Positions 1-7,990 of a DNA stretch of 48,683 nt are shown piece by piece (position 1 is the stretch's first letter; each line of letters starts with the position of its first letter). The stretch is from NCBI RefSeq assembly GCF_003611695.1, contig NZ_RAWE01000056.1, positions 1-48,683 of the forward strand. Direction: 5' to 3'. Origin of the DNA: Corallococcus carmarthensis. GTDB taxonomy: Bacteria; Myxococcota; Myxococcia; Myxococcales; Myxococcaceae. Both the position numbers and the translations under genes were made by a program. The notes below the pieces were generated by a model. It was not told the DNA's origin. It did not search any database and saw only the letters and a program-made list of their open reading frames with translations.

Positions 1-9
1 CCGCAGGCG

Positions 10-1107
10 ATGCCCCCCGCCCCACCGCCCGCGTGGCACCGCTCCCTGCGAGGCTGGGCGGTGCGCGGCGCGCCGGTGGTGGTGGCCGCGCTGGTGGCCA
101 CGTGGCTGGGCCTGGTCATGGGCGGCTCCAACACGTTCGCGGTGGAGCTCAGCTCCTCGCCCGCGGGCGCCACCATCCGCGTGGACGGCCGGACGCTGGC
201 GGAGACGACGCCCACGCTCATCACCCAGCTGCCGTCGGACCGGGAGCACGTGCTGGAGGTGCTGCTGCCGGGCATGGTGCCCTTCAGCCAGCGCGTGCAC
301 GCGGAGCGCGGCACCACGCTGGCGGTCCACGCCCGGCTCGCGCCGAAGCACCCGCCCTCGGCGCGCGCCCCGCCCCGCGCGGGCCCGGACAACACGCCCG
401 CCTTCTTCGCTCGCTACTCCTCGGGAGGCCCGTTCGCGCTCAGCGCGGTCGCGCATGCCCTGCGCGTGCCCCCGTCCCAGGCGGCGCGCATGCGGTTGGA
501 TCCGTCCCGCACCTACGGCCTGCGCGTGGAGGGCCGCGTGTCGGTGGGCGGTCCGCTGCCGGTGGCCCAGGCGGTCTACTTCCTGGAGGGCGGCACGGCC
601 CTGGCCGCGCGCGACAGCTTCGGCCTGGTGGGCACGGACGAGGTGCTGGTGCGCGACGCCTCCGTCCTCTACGTGTTCCTCTGGGACGACCGGCCGGACG
701 ACAACCGCGGGGCGCTCCAGGTGCACGTGCGCGAACAGGCGAGCGGCGCCATCACCACCCTGCTCCTGGATGCGCGCCGGCACGCCATCTCGCTGTCCCC
801 CCATGACGGCTTCACGCTCCGCGAGCTGGATCCGTCCACCACCTACCGCGTCGTCGTGCGCGCGGCGCAGGAACCGGCGCGCACGCGGGGCTTCGGCGGC
901 GGTGAGGTGGGCGGCGTGCTCGCGCTGCACGGCGCGGGACTGTCCCCGGCCACGGCCCCGGGCACGCTGGAGGTGCTGGAGGTCAACCAGCCCACGGTGA
1001 TGCGCGGCGCGAGCTGGCTGCGGCTCGCGTTCCCGGACGACGACGCGAACGACAACTCCGGCGGCCTCACGCTGGAGGTGACGCCGGTGGCGCCGCTGCA
1101 CCAGTAG
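10..1107 (+). CDS. PEGA-domain membrane protein, probably 5'-truncated by the window edge
   Basis: One hydrophobic segment lies near residues 19-38, with a basic residue pattern before it. A PEGA-type beta domain follows (about 45-110), recognisable from its SSPAGATIRVDG start and the later HVLEVLLPGMVPF strand. PEGA domains are small surface or periplasmic modules, often fused behind a membrane anchor in myxobacterial Ser/Thr kinases and lipoproteins. The remaining 250 residues are beta-rich, contain two Asp/Asn-rich stretches (DDRPDDNRG and DDDANDNSGG), and are not recognised. The frame is open back to base 1, so the ATG at 10 may be internal and the true protein may start outside the window. 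A perfect hairpin follows the stop. The function is unknown; the domain call is fairly secure. Confidence 0.7.
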   Translation: MPPAPPPAWHRSLRGWAVRGAPVVVAALVATWLGLVMGGSNTFAVELSSSPAGATIRVDGRTLAETTPTLITQLPSDREHVLEVLLPGMVPFSQRVHAERGTTLAVHARLAPKHPPSARAPPRAGPDNTPAFFARYSSGGPFALSAVAHALRVPPSQAARMRLDPSRTYGLRVEGRVSVGGPLPVAQAVYFLEGGTALAARDSFGLVGTDEVLVRDASVLYVFLWDDRPDDNRGALQVHVREQASGAITTLLLDARRHAISLSPHDGFTLRELDPSTTYRVVVRAAQEPARTRGFGGGEVGGVLALHGAGLSPATAPGTLEVLEVNQPTVMRGASWLRLAFPDDDANDNSGGLTLEVTPVAPLHQ

Positions 1108-1122
1108 CGCGCGCGACGGGCC

Positions 1123-1148
1123 GCTACAGGGCGCCGCCAGCCTGTAGC
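1123..1148 (+). terminator. Hairpin after the PEGA-domain gene
   Basis: The arms GCTACAGG and CCTGTAGC pair perfectly over 8 bp around a 10-base loop, starting 16 bases after the stop codon. They are followed by CGAAAAATT rather than a T-run, so this is a terminator-like structure, not a canonical intrinsic terminator. Confidence 0.45.
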
Positions 1149-1155
1149 CGAAAAA

Positions 1156-1183
1156 TTGATCATCCGGGCGCCGCCCCTACCCT
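1156..1183 (+). promoter_or_regulatory. Candidate sigma-70-type promoter for the 71-aa exported protein
   Basis: TTGATC (1156-1161) and TACCCT (1178-1183) are separated by 16 bases and sit 22 bases before the ATG, after the preceding hairpin. The -35 is good and the -10 weak. This is an inference from spacing only. Confidence 0.3.
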
Positions 1184-1204
1184 GGGCCGCCACGGAGGAC
1201 GCTC

Positions 1205-1420
1205 ATGAAGAAGCTGCTGGCGGTACTGGTTCTGGGGATCGCGGTGATGGCCACGGTGGGACTTTCCACTCGCGTGGACGCGCGGCCCGGAAGCACGGCG
1301 GACGAGGGACCGACCGATGCCCAGATCGACGCTGTCCTGGACGCGCAGGCTCACGAGATCATGGCCCGGCTGCTGGAAGCGCAGCGCAATGCCAACCGGA
1401 TGACAATGCTTCCCCGGTAA
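1205..1420 (+). CDS. Small exported hypothetical protein (71 aa)
   Basis: The start has a clear ribosome site (GGAGG, spacing about 6) in GGAGGACGCTCATG. Residues 1-27 form a standard Sec signal peptide (MKKLL then a hydrophobic core, with VDA-R as the probable cleavage region). The mature part is about 44 residues and consists of one predicted helix rich in Asp, Ala and Gln (DAQIDAVLDAQAHEIMARLLEAQ), ending in a basic tail. There are no cysteines, so it is not a lipoprotein or disulfide-rich peptide. It lies between the PEGA gene and carD with its own candidate promoter. No family is recognised; a small periplasmic helix protein is the safest description. Confidence 0.65.
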   Translation: MKKLLAVLVLGIAVMATVGLSTRVDARPGSTADEGPTDAQIDAVLDAQAHEIMARLLEAQRNANRMTMLPR

Positions 1421-1498
1421 TCTCGTGGCATCCGGCGGGGCACGGTGCTACGACCGGGCGCTCGCTTCGGTGCTCATCCACCCGCCCACGAGGGGGCC

Positions 1499-2461
1499 AT
1501 GCCAGAAGGGTCCGCTGCACTCCAGCTCCAGGTTGGAGACCGGGTCGTCTACCCCAACCAGGGGGTCTGTCGCGTCGCCGCCATCGATGTGAAGGAAGTG
1601 GCGGGGCAGAGCCTCACCTTCGTCACCATGCGCCGCGAGGAAGACGGCGCGGTCGTGATGGTGCCGCAGGGAAAAATCATCTCCATCGGAGTGCGCAAGG
1701 TCGCCAGTCCCGCGGACGTGGAGGAGATCTACGCGTTCCTCCGCTCGGACAGCGACAAGGCGGACCTCGACTGGAAGCAGCGCGCGCGCACCAACCTGGA
1801 CCGCATGACCCAGGGTGGAATCCTGGGCCTGGCGGAGGTCGTCAAGGGCCTCCAGGTCCTGAGTGAGCTGCGTCCGCTGCCCACCAAGGAGCGCGAGCTC
1901 TACGACAACGCACGGCACCTGCTGGTGTCGGAGGTCGCCGCCGCGCTGGGCACCGCCGAGGCCAACGCCGAGGACTCCATCGACATCGTCCTCTTCCCGC
2001 CCGGGAAGGAGCGTCCCAAGCGCACCGCCGCGGAGTTCGCGCGGCCCGGTGGCGACGAGGACGACATGGACCTGGACGGCGACCTCATGGGTCTGGAGGG
2101 CGGAGAGCTGGACCTGCCCTCGGACGAGGAGCCGCCGGCCGAACCCGAGGAGGAGTCCTCCGAGGAAGGTGCCGAGGAGGAAGGCGGCGAGGAGGCGGCC
2201 GAGGACGCCCCCAAGAAGCGCGGCCGTCCGCCCAAGGCCAAGCCGGACGAAGGCGCCGAACCCGCCGCTCCCAAGAAGCGCGGCCGTCCGCCCAAGCCGA
2301 AGCCGGAGGTGGTGGCGGCGGAGGGTGCTGAACCCGCCGCTCCCAAGAAGCGCGGTCGTCCGCCCAAGGCCAAGCCGCCTGAAGGCGACACGCCCGCGGA
2401 GCCCGCCGCTCCGAAGAAGCGCGGCCGTCCGCCCAAGGCGAAGCCCGCCGAGGACGAGTGA
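1499..2461 (+). CDS. carD: CarD: RNA-polymerase-binding global regulator with HMGA-like AT-hook tail
   Basis: The protein has 320 residues. Residues 1 to about 165 form a CarD/CdnL-type domain (start LQLQVGDRVVYPNQGV, then a helical bundle), the module that contacts the RNA polymerase beta subunit. An acidic linker rich in Asp and Glu (about 185-235) is followed by four AT-hooks with the core KKRGRPPK, starting near residues 239, 259, 283 and 306. This bipartite layout defines Myxococcus CarD, which acts with CarG and many ECF sigma factors in light-induced carotenogenesis and development. The ATG at 1499 is chosen because MPEGSA matches the conserved family start as I recall it; an open frame extends back to 1445. 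carG follows after 91 bases. Identification is very secure. Confidence 0.97.
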   Translation: MPEGSAALQLQVGDRVVYPNQGVCRVAAIDVKEVAGQSLTFVTMRREEDGAVVMVPQGKIISIGVRKVASPADVEEIYAFLRSDSDKADLDWKQRARTNLDRMTQGGILGLAEVVKGLQVLSELRPLPTKERELYDNARHLLVSEVAAALGTAEANAEDSIDIVLFPPGKERPKRTAAEFARPGGDEDDMDLDGDLMGLEGGELDLPSDEEPPAEPEEESSEEGAEEEGGEEAAEDAPKKRGRPPKAKPDEGAEPAAPKKRGRPPKPKPEVVAAEGAEPAAPKKRGRPPKAKPPEGDTPAEPAAPKKRGRPPKAKPAEDE

Positions 2462-2552
2462 ACCGCAGGACTCCACGGCCCTCCCGGTTGCCCGCGTCGC
2501 GCGTGAGCGCGCGCCCGGCACCGCGAGGGCCTTCCCGCCGAGGTGACGCCCC

Positions 2553-3065
2553 GTGATTCGCGTCGTGACGCTGGACCCCTTCGACGACAAGCAGCTCGCC
2601 AAGTTCAACCGCACGCTCTACACGGCCTTCGGCGTGGGCAGCGAGCACAGCGGCTCCGCGGAAGTCCCCGCGGGCATGTCCGAGCCCCTGGACGCGGAGA
2701 AGCTGCTCGACGAGGTGAAGGGCATCCGGGCCTACAAGGACGACAAGGTGCTGCTGCTCACCTCGCGCAAGCTGAAGGACCGCGACCTGCCCAGCGGCAA
2801 GGCGCCCACGTCGGGCTTCGCGAGGTACGGCAAGGACCGGGCGGTGCTCACCATCGCGCCGTTCAAGGACCTGGAGACGGGCTACAAGGCCATCGCGCGC
2901 CACGCGCTGCACCAGCTGGGCACGCTCTGGGAGCTGCACCACTGCCTGGATCCGCGCTGCTCGATGTACCCGCCCTGGACGCCGTCCTTCAACCAGGGCG
3001 ACCACATCTTCTGCACCTTCTGCCGCGAAAAGAGCGAGCAGAAGATCCGTCTTGCCAAGTCCTAA
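2553..3065 (+). CDS. carG: CarG: zinc-binding partner of CarD, inactive archaemetzincin-like
   Basis: The protein has 170 residues and a GTG start preceded by GAGG. Its C-terminal third carries an H/C-rich array: HALHQLGTLWELHHC, then CLDPRCSM, then CTFC. This resembles the archaemetzincin zinc signature (HExxHxxGxxHCx4CxM...CxxC), but Gln follows the first aligned His where the catalytic Glu should be, and a Thr sits at the next zinc His. That agrees with CarG being a structural zinc protein without protease activity. In Myxococcus CarG binds CarD, does not bind DNA itself, and is needed for CarD function. The gene directly follows carD, the known arrangement. Its last 14 bases overlap the next gene. 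Confidence 0.94.
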   Translation: MIRVVTLDPFDDKQLAKFNRTLYTAFGVGSEHSGSAEVPAGMSEPLDAEKLLDEVKGIRAYKDDKVLLLTSRKLKDRDLPSGKAPTSGFARYGKDRAVLTIAPFKDLETGYKAIARHALHQLGTLWELHHCLDPRCSMYPPWTPSFNQGDHIFCTFCREKSEQKIRLAKS

Positions 3066-4002
3066 GGCCCTGCGCGCCCTGCCCCTGGTGGAACTGGGGG
3101 CCCTGCTGCTCGTCGCGCTCTCGTGCCTCGTCTTCCAGTTGAGGCTTCCGGGCCGGCTGCCCACGGACGCGGACGAGCGCGCCGTGGCGGACGTGCTGGC
3201 CCGCGACGCGCGCCCCGGGGACGCGGTGCTGCTCTTCCCCTGGTGGACCGAGCGCGCCCGCCTCTTCGTGCCTCCGTCGGTGCCCGTGTACGGGTGGCTG
3301 GACTCGGACGGCGCGGATTTGAGCGCGCACCCGCGCGTCTGGGTGCTGGGCCAGCCGGACCTGCCCCGCTCCGACGTGGGCGCGTTCGACGCGGCCTTCC
3401 TCCCCGGCCGCAAGGCGCTGGGCCCCGAAGCCCGCATGGGCCCGCTGTCGCTGCGCCTCTATGAGAACGGCCGCTACCGTCCCCGTCACTGGGTGGCGAG
3501 CGAGTCCGCGAGCACGGCGCGCGTGTACCTGGAGCAGCCGGACGGCTCGCGCCGGGACTGCCCCTTCGACGGCAAGGTGCACCGCTGCCCTGGCCCGCCA
3601 CACCTGTACGTGGCGCCGGAGTGGCACGAGATCTTCTACGAACCCCGGCACTGCCTGTGGATGCACGCACCGGGAGGACCGCAGCGGCTGGTGGCGGAGT
3701 TCGCCAACGTGCCTTCCGGCATGGGCCTGCGGCTGGAAGGCGGCATCATCTTCGAGTTCGCGCACTCCAAGGACCCGCGCCTCTCCACCTCGTACCTGGG
3801 CGTGGATGACGCGGCGACGGGCGAGCGGCTGTTGAACGTGCCCATTCCTCCGGGCCGCGAGGGCGTGCAGAAGGCGGAGGTGGTGCTGCCGCCCGGACCG
3901 CCGCGCACGGTGAAGGTCTGGGTGCAGGCGGACAACGCGGAGTCGCGGCAGGTGTGCCTGGACGTGATGGCGCTGGAGCCCGCGGTGGGGGTGAAGCCAT
4001 GA
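3052..4002 (+). CDS. Single-span membrane protein coupled to a GT39 glycosyltransferase
   Basis: The protein has 316 residues with a TTG start that overlaps the end of carG by 14 bases. One hydrophobic segment lies near residues 12-30 after a short basic N-terminus, and the rest is predicted to be extracytoplasmic. The first part (about 35-125) keeps motifs such as DAVLLFPWW and RVWVLGQPDLP, which resemble the soluble domain found beside polytopic GT-C glycosyltransferases. The second half is beta-rich, with several Cys and an IFEFAHSK strand. Its stop overlaps the start of the glycosyltransferase gene as ATGA, so the two are probably made together and may work as a pair. No named family is recognised. 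Confidence 0.7.
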   Translation: MPSPKALRALPLVELGALLLVALSCLVFQLRLPGRLPTDADERAVADVLARDARPGDAVLLFPWWTERARLFVPPSVPVYGWLDSDGADLSAHPRVWVLGQPDLPRSDVGAFDAAFLPGRKALGPEARMGPLSLRLYENGRYRPRHWVASESASTARVYLEQPDGSRRDCPFDGKVHRCPGPPHLYVAPEWHEIFYEPRHCLWMHAPGGPQRLVAEFANVPSGMGLRLEGGIIFEFAHSKDPRLSTSYLGVDDAATGERLLNVPIPPGREGVQKAEVVLPPGPPRTVKVWVQADNAESRQVCLDVMALEPAVGVKP

Positions 4003-5861
4003 CAGCGCCGGTGACACCCCAGCTGACGGGACGCCCCGCCACGCGCGAGGAGAAGCTCACGGCCCTGGCGCTGTGGGTGCTGGCGTTCGTGGCGCTGTGG
4101 AGCACGGAAGCGGCAGTGGGCTTCACGCGCGACGAGAGCGTCTACTTCGCCGCGGCGGAGGGCTATTCGCAGTGGTTCCGGCTGCTGTTGCACTCGCCGG
4201 CGCAGGCGTTCACGGACAGCGCCATCGTGCGTGCGTGGGACTACAACCACGAGCACCCGGTGCTGATGAAGACGCTGTTCGGATTGAGCCACCTGCTCTT
4301 CCACGACACGTTGGGCGTCATGCGCGACGCGACGGCGTTCCGGCTGCCCGCGTTCGCGATGGCGGCGCTGGTGCCCGCGCTGTGCTTCCTGCTGGGCAGC
4401 GCGCTGTACGGCCGCACCGCGGGGTGGTTCGCCGCCCTCTCCTTCCTGCTGGTCCCCCGCCAGTACTTCAACGCGGAGCTGGCGTGCTTCGACATGCCGG
4501 TGGCCGCGATGTGGCTGCTGGTCGTGTACTGCTTCTGGCGCGCGCTGGAGAGCACCCGCTGGGGCATCGCGTGCGGCGTGGCGTTCGGCCTGGCCATCGC
4601 CACGAAGCACAACGCCCTCTTCATGCCGTTCGTGCTGTCGCCGTTCGCGCTGTGGCGCGCGTGGCAGGCGAGCGAGGGCGCCCCGGAAGCCCGCGTGCGG
4701 CTGGCCCGCTTCGTGGGGCTGTTCGCGGCGGTGGCGGTGCTCTACGGCCTGCTGGTGGTGTTCCTGGGCGGGCCCGACGCGTTCCAGAAGAAGTTCCTGC
4801 TGCTCAGCCCGCACACGCTGTTCTTCGTGGGGCTCGCGGTGGGCAGCGTGGTGCTGCTGAGGGACTTGAAGCAGGTGAGCCTGCCGGTGACGCGCGCGCT
4901 GGTGCCGCTGGCGGCGATGGCGGTGCTGGGCCCCGTCCTCTTCTACCTGCACTGGCCCTACCTCTGGCACGCGCCGGTGGACCGCACCGCGTGGTACCTG
5001 GCCTTCCACGCGACGCACAACCACTACGCCTGGTTCTACCTGGGCACGCTGATGCGCGGGCCACCCTTCCCGCTCACCTACGTGGTGGTGAAGACGGCGC
5101 TGACGGTGCCCACCAGCCTCTTCGCGCCCATGGTAACGGGCTTCGTCGCGCTCGTGGGCCGGGCGCTGCTCAGCCTGGGCACGCGCACGCGTGAATGGGT
5201 GCGGATGCCCACGGCCTCAGAGGCGCTGGTGGGCGTCAACGCGGTGACGTCCATCCTGATCATCAGCCACCCGCAGGTGCCGCACTTCGGCGGCGTGAAG
5301 CACTGGTTCCCGTCCATGCCCTTCCTGGGCATCCTCGCGGGCGCGGCGGTGGCGCGCGGGTGCTTCGCGCTGTGGGAGGTGCTGAAGGCGCGGCGGCCCT
5401 CGGTGTCACCGCTGGCGGTGACGGTGCCGGTGTTCGCCCTGCTGCTCCTGCCCGCGCTGATGTATCTGGTGCGGGTGTTCCCGTACGGCACGGCCGCGTA
5501 CTCGGAGCTGGCGGGTGGATTGCCGGGCGCGGCGACGCTGGGGATGCAGCGGCAGTTCTGGTCCAGCCACGTCACCGGCGTGCTGCCGTGGATCAACGCA
5601 CACGCGAAGCCGGGCGCGCGCATCTACCTGCATGAGGTGAACGGCTTCTCGTTCCGCGACTACCAGCGCAACGGGATGCTGCGCGAGGACGTGCGGCCGG
5701 TGAACAGCCCGTTCGACGCGGACATCGTCGCGTACCAGTACCACCAGGAGTTCCGCGAGCACGAGTTCCTCACGTGGCAGGCCTTCGGCACGCGCACGCC
5801 CGTCACGGGGCTGTACCTGGACGAAACACCCCAGGTCATCGTCTACCAGCGCCCGGAGTAG
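3999..5861 (+). CDS. GT39/ArnT-like polytopic glycosyltransferase
   Basis: The protein has 620 residues with roughly 11-13 hydrophobic segments. The first periplasmic loop carries the acidic pair typical of GT-C enzymes (FTRDESVYF, D45-E46), followed by the NHEHPVLMK motif seen in ArnT/PMT relatives. Such enzymes move a sugar from a polyprenyl-phosphate donor to a lipid or protein on the outer face of the inner membrane. The C-terminal 130 residues form a soluble domain. The ATG at 3999 is chosen because it makes an ATGA overlap with the preceding gene; the longer frame from 3954 would start inside that gene. Donor and acceptor cannot be told from the sequence. Confidence 0.85.
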   Translation: MTAPVTPQLTGRPATREEKLTALALWVLAFVALWSTEAAVGFTRDESVYFAAAEGYSQWFRLLLHSPAQAFTDSAIVRAWDYNHEHPVLMKTLFGLSHLLFHDTLGVMRDATAFRLPAFAMAALVPALCFLLGSALYGRTAGWFAALSFLLVPRQYFNAELACFDMPVAAMWLLVVYCFWRALESTRWGIACGVAFGLAIATKHNALFMPFVLSPFALWRAWQASEGAPEARVRLARFVGLFAAVAVLYGLLVVFLGGPDAFQKKFLLLSPHTLFFVGLAVGSVVLLRDLKQVSLPVTRALVPLAAMAVLGPVLFYLHWPYLWHAPVDRTAWYLAFHATHNHYAWFYLGTLMRGPPFPLTYVVVKTALTVPTSLFAPMVTGFVALVGRALLSLGTRTREWVRMPTASEALVGVNAVTSILIISHPQVPHFGGVKHWFPSMPFLGILAGAAVARGCFALWEVLKARRPSVSPLAVTVPVFALLLLPALMYLVRVFPYGTAAYSELAGGLPGAATLGMQRQFWSSHVTGVLPWINAHAKPGARIYLHEVNGFSFRDYQRNGMLREDVRPVNSPFDADIVAYQYHQEFREHEFLTWQAFGTRTPVTGLYLDETPQVIVYQRPE

Positions 5862-5870
5862 TCCCGGGCG
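5850..5870 (+). terminator. Hairpin spanning the stop of the glycosyltransferase gene
   Basis: CGCCCGG and CCGGGCG pair perfectly over 7 bp around a 7-base loop that contains the TAG stop. No T-run follows, so it may be an mRNA 3'-end stabiliser or a Rho-assisted stop rather than an intrinsic terminator. Confidence 0.35.
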
Positions 5871-6009
5871 GTGATGACGCGACAAGCCATGTGCACGACC
5901 GTGCACTCGGCGGCCTCGCGGGCCTCCACGGAAAGCGGAGAGGACGGGAAGGCATGGGGCCGGAGTAGGATCCCGGTGTCGGCCATTCCACCTTCCCGGG
6001 GAGGAACAC

Positions 6010-6582
6010 ATGACGCGCTGGACGGGCTTGCTGACGGTGATGGTGTTGGGTGCGGGCATCGTGGGCTGCGACGACGCGAAGCCACCCGCCAAGGTGGCGC
6101 GGGCACAGGTGAAGCGGACCGGCCCCGCGACGATGGAGATCATCCCCGTCGAGGGACAGCTCCCCTACTGCATGCTCTTCACGATGTCGGAGAAGGGCGT
6201 CATCCGGCAGCTCACGCTCACGCGGGAGAACCGCTCCATCCGCTGCGACGCGAACCGCCCCGTCGCCAACACCAGCTTCCGCGTGCCCGTGCAGGAGGGG
6301 AAGGTGCGCGTCTACATCTTCTTCTCCGACGAGCGCGTGCCGGCGGGCTCCGTGGCGCAGCAGCTCTACGATTTGCGCGACCGCGAGCGCGTCACCGCCA
6401 TGGACCTGCGGCTGCCGGGGCGCATCTTCGTGGAGACGCTGGAGTTCACCCCGGAGACGGGCGAGCCGGAAGCGACGGGCGGCATCGTCGGCGCGGGTGG
6501 AGTGGTGACGTCCGATGGCGGCACGGCTTCGGACGCGGGCCCCAGCCCCAGCACGCTGTCCGTGGAGCCCGCGGCCAACTGA
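6010..6582 (+). CDS. Small lipoprotein, duplicated (copy 1)
   Basis: The protein has 190 residues. The N-terminus is a lipoprotein signal with lipobox LGAGIVGC, so the mature chain starts at Cys20, followed by DD, which could favour inner-membrane retention if the E. coli +2 rule applied here. A central domain of about 125 residues (TMEIIPVEGQLPYCMLF to FVETLEFTPE) is predicted to be a beta sandwich with two conserved Cys (YCMLF and IRCDAN). The last 35 residues form a Gly/Ser/Thr-rich low-complexity tail. The ribosome site is GGGGAGGAACACATG. A paralogue lies at 7359. The ELPYC-like core and RQLTLTRENRSI strand suggest a family spread in myxobacteria, but I cannot name it. Confidence 0.8.
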   Translation: MTRWTGLLTVMVLGAGIVGCDDAKPPAKVARAQVKRTGPATMEIIPVEGQLPYCMLFTMSEKGVIRQLTLTRENRSIRCDANRPVANTSFRVPVQEGKVRVYIFFSDERVPAGSVAQQLYDLRDRERVTAMDLRLPGRIFVETLEFTPETGEPEATGGIVGAGGVVTSDGGTASDAGPSPSTLSVEPAAN

Positions 6583-6599
6583 CCTCCAGACGCGAAGAA

Positions 6600-6627
6600 G
6601 CCCGAGGGTGGATCTCCGCCCCCGGGC
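6600..6627. terminator. Bidirectional hairpin between convergent genes (copy 1)
   Basis: GCCCGAGGGTGGA and TCCGCCCCCGGGC form a near-perfect stem (one mismatch, one G-U type pair) with a very short loop. It sits between the converging lipoprotein and repeat-helix genes, with GAAGAA before and CTTC after. The same element recurs at 7928. Confidence 0.6.
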
Positions 6628-6662
6628 CTCCGTGCTGCTTCAGGCTGTGACGCGGGCGCTGC

Positions 6663-7064
6663 CTAGTTCAGCCAGCGACCGTTGTAGCGATGGTCGCGCC
6701 GGGCCCACCGCTCGCGCTCCTGACGCTCGCGCTCCATGCGCGCCTGACGCTCGCGCTCCTGCCGCATGCGCTCCAGCCGGGCCTGACGCTCACGCTCCTG
6801 CCGTTCCCGCTCCATGCGCGCGTGACGCTCCCGATCCTGCCGCTCGCGCTCCAGCCGGGCCTGACGCTCACGCTCCTGACGCGCCCGCTCCTGCCGTTCC
6901 CGCTCCAGTCGCGCCTGACGCTCGCGCTCCTGACGCTCGCGCTCCATGCGAGCCTGGTCCTGGCGGCTCACGAAGGGGGTGGCGACGTGGTAGTCCGCCG
7001 CCATCACCGGGGAGCTCGCGATGAGCGCCACAGCCACCACCATCTTCTTGAGCATCGCCTTCAT
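6663..7064 (-). CDS. Exported Glu/Arg/Gln-repeat helix protein (copy 1)
   Basis: The protein has 133 residues. Residues 1-22 are a Sec signal peptide ending in VMA-A. After a short YHVATPF linker, about residues 36-125 are built almost only from Glu, Arg and Gln with an occasional Ala, Leu or Met (units such as RERQERERQARLE), ending in RRDHRYNGRWLN. Alternating E and R at i/i+4 spacing is the pattern of a stable single alpha-helix or long coiled coil. The start has a strong ribosome site (GGAGG, 6 bases before ATG). The repetitive DNA is coding, not an array. Copy 2 at 7991 keeps the signal peptide unchanged. A role as a periplasmic spacer or scaffold is speculative. Confidence 0.75.
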   Translation of the reverse strand: MKAMLKKMVVAVALIASSPVMAADYHVATPFVSRQDQARMERERQERERQARLERERQERARQERERQARLERERQDRERHARMERERQERERQARLERMRQERERQARMERERQERERWARRDHRYNGRWLN

Positions 7065-7147
7065 GACCTGCCTCCGTGAACCGCGTTGTGCTGCGTTCTG
7101 AACCTACTGACGGGGGAGGCCCGGCTTGATTCATCGCTCCAAAGGCA

Positions 7148-7182
7148 CGGGGCCCCTCCCGTTTCCCTCGGAGGAGGCCCCG
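7148..7182 (-). terminator. Large hairpin, duplicated copy of the alcohol-dehydrogenase terminator
   Basis: CGGGGCC plus CCTCC pairs with GGAGG plus GGCCCCG, a 12-bp stem with one bulged A and a 10-base loop. It is the copy of the element at 8467 that follows the alcohol dehydrogenase stop. Here it only follows a seven-codon stub of that gene. Confidence 0.5.
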
Positions 7183-7221
7183 CTGAAACACTCTGAAATC
7201 GATCCGGAGTGAAGCCGCCTT

Positions 7222-7242
7222 TCAGTACGCCTCGCGAGCCAT
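7222..7242 (-). pseudogene. Stub of the alcohol dehydrogenase 3' end left by the duplication
   Basis: Read on the minus strand, these bases encode MAREAY and a stop, identical to the last six residues of the intact dehydrogenase ending at 8541. Upstream of the Met the sequence no longer matches that gene, so this is where the duplicated segment joins the next copy. Confidence 0.8.
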
Positions 7243-7358
7243 GGAGCGCGGGTGCTCCGCGAAGGAATGCCCGGAGCGCTTCTTCCCCCGGGACACGTCC
7301 ACCGTGTTGCGCCGGGCTGGCTCGTGGTATCCGGCCATTCCCCATTCCGGGGAGGACC

Positions 7359-7910
7359 ATGACGCGCTGGACGGGATTGCTGCTGGTGATGACGCTGGGT
7401 GCGGGCATCGCGAGCTGCGACGACGCGAAGCCGCCGCCCGCCAAGGTGACGCGGGCGATGGTGAAGCGGACGGGCCCCGCGACGATGGAGATCATCCCCG
7501 GCGAGGGGCAGCTGCCCTACTGCATGCTCTTCACGACGTCCGAGAAGGGCGTCATCCGGCAGCTCACGCTCACGCGGGAGAAACGCTCCATCCGGTGCAA
7601 CGCGAACCGGCCCGTCGCCAACACCAGCTTCCGCGTGCCCGTGCAGGAGGGGAAGGTGCGCGTCTACGTCTTCTTCTCCGACGAACCCGTGCCGACGAAC
7701 TGGGTGGCGCAACAACTCTACGAACTGCGCGACCGCGAGCGCATCACCTCCATGGACCTGCGGCTGCCAGGGCGCATCTTCGTGGAGACACTGGAGTTCA
7801 CGCCGGAGACGGGCGAGCCGGAAGCGAAGGGCGGAGGGGTGACATCCGATGGCGGCACGGCTTCGGACGCGGGCCCCAGCACGCCGTCCGTGGAGCCCGC
7901 GGCCCACTGA
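7359..7910 (+). CDS. Small lipoprotein, duplicated (copy 2)
   Basis: The protein has 183 residues with lipobox LGAGIASC, Cys20 as the lipidated residue, and the same Cys-containing beta core as its paralogue at 6010. The ATG at 7359 is set by the ribosome site GGGGAGGACCATG and by alignment with copy 1; an open frame reaches back to 7209 but would run through the duplication junction. Differences from copy 1 cluster in the signal peptide, in the SDEPVPTNW region and in the Gly-rich tail, which is shorter here by about nine residues. The core is highly conserved, which suggests that both copies are expressed and selected. Confidence 0.8.
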   Translation: MTRWTGLLLVMTLGAGIASCDDAKPPPAKVTRAMVKRTGPATMEIIPGEGQLPYCMLFTTSEKGVIRQLTLTREKRSIRCNANRPVANTSFRVPVQEGKVRVYVFFSDEPVPTNWVAQQLYELRDRERITSMDLRLPGRIFVETLEFTPETGEPEAKGGGVTSDGGTASDAGPSTPSVEPAAH

Positions 7911-7927
7911 GCTCCAGACGCGAAGAA

Positions 7928-7955
7928 GCCCGAGGGTGGATCTCCGCCCCCGGGC
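7928..7955. terminator. Bidirectional hairpin between convergent genes (copy 2)
   Basis: The same stem as at 6600 is repeated base for base, again between the converging lipoprotein and repeat-helix genes. Confidence 0.6.
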
Positions 7956-7990
7956 CTCCGTGCTGCTTCAAGCTGTAACGCTGGCACTGC

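Larger units (their letters stand above)
5981..7242. repeat. Tandem segmental duplication, copy 1
   Basis: This segment and 7333-8561 share the same order: GGCCATTCC leader, lipoprotein gene (+), bidirectional hairpin, repeat-helix gene (-), large hairpin, and the 3' end of an alcohol dehydrogenase gene (-). The offset between matching landmarks is 1349 bases at the lipoprotein start, 1328 at the bidirectional hairpin and 1319 at the helix-gene start and at the dehydrogenase stop. The right-hand 180 bases are almost identical between copies, whereas the lipoprotein 5' half has diverged more. Confidence 0.9.

Noticed and set aside
6690-6960. Array-like short DNA repeats (and again at 8040-8275) suggesting CRISPR
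   Set aside because: Repeats are contiguous, imperfect and in frame, encoding Glu/Arg/Gln units of an exported protein. There are no unique spacers and no cas genes.
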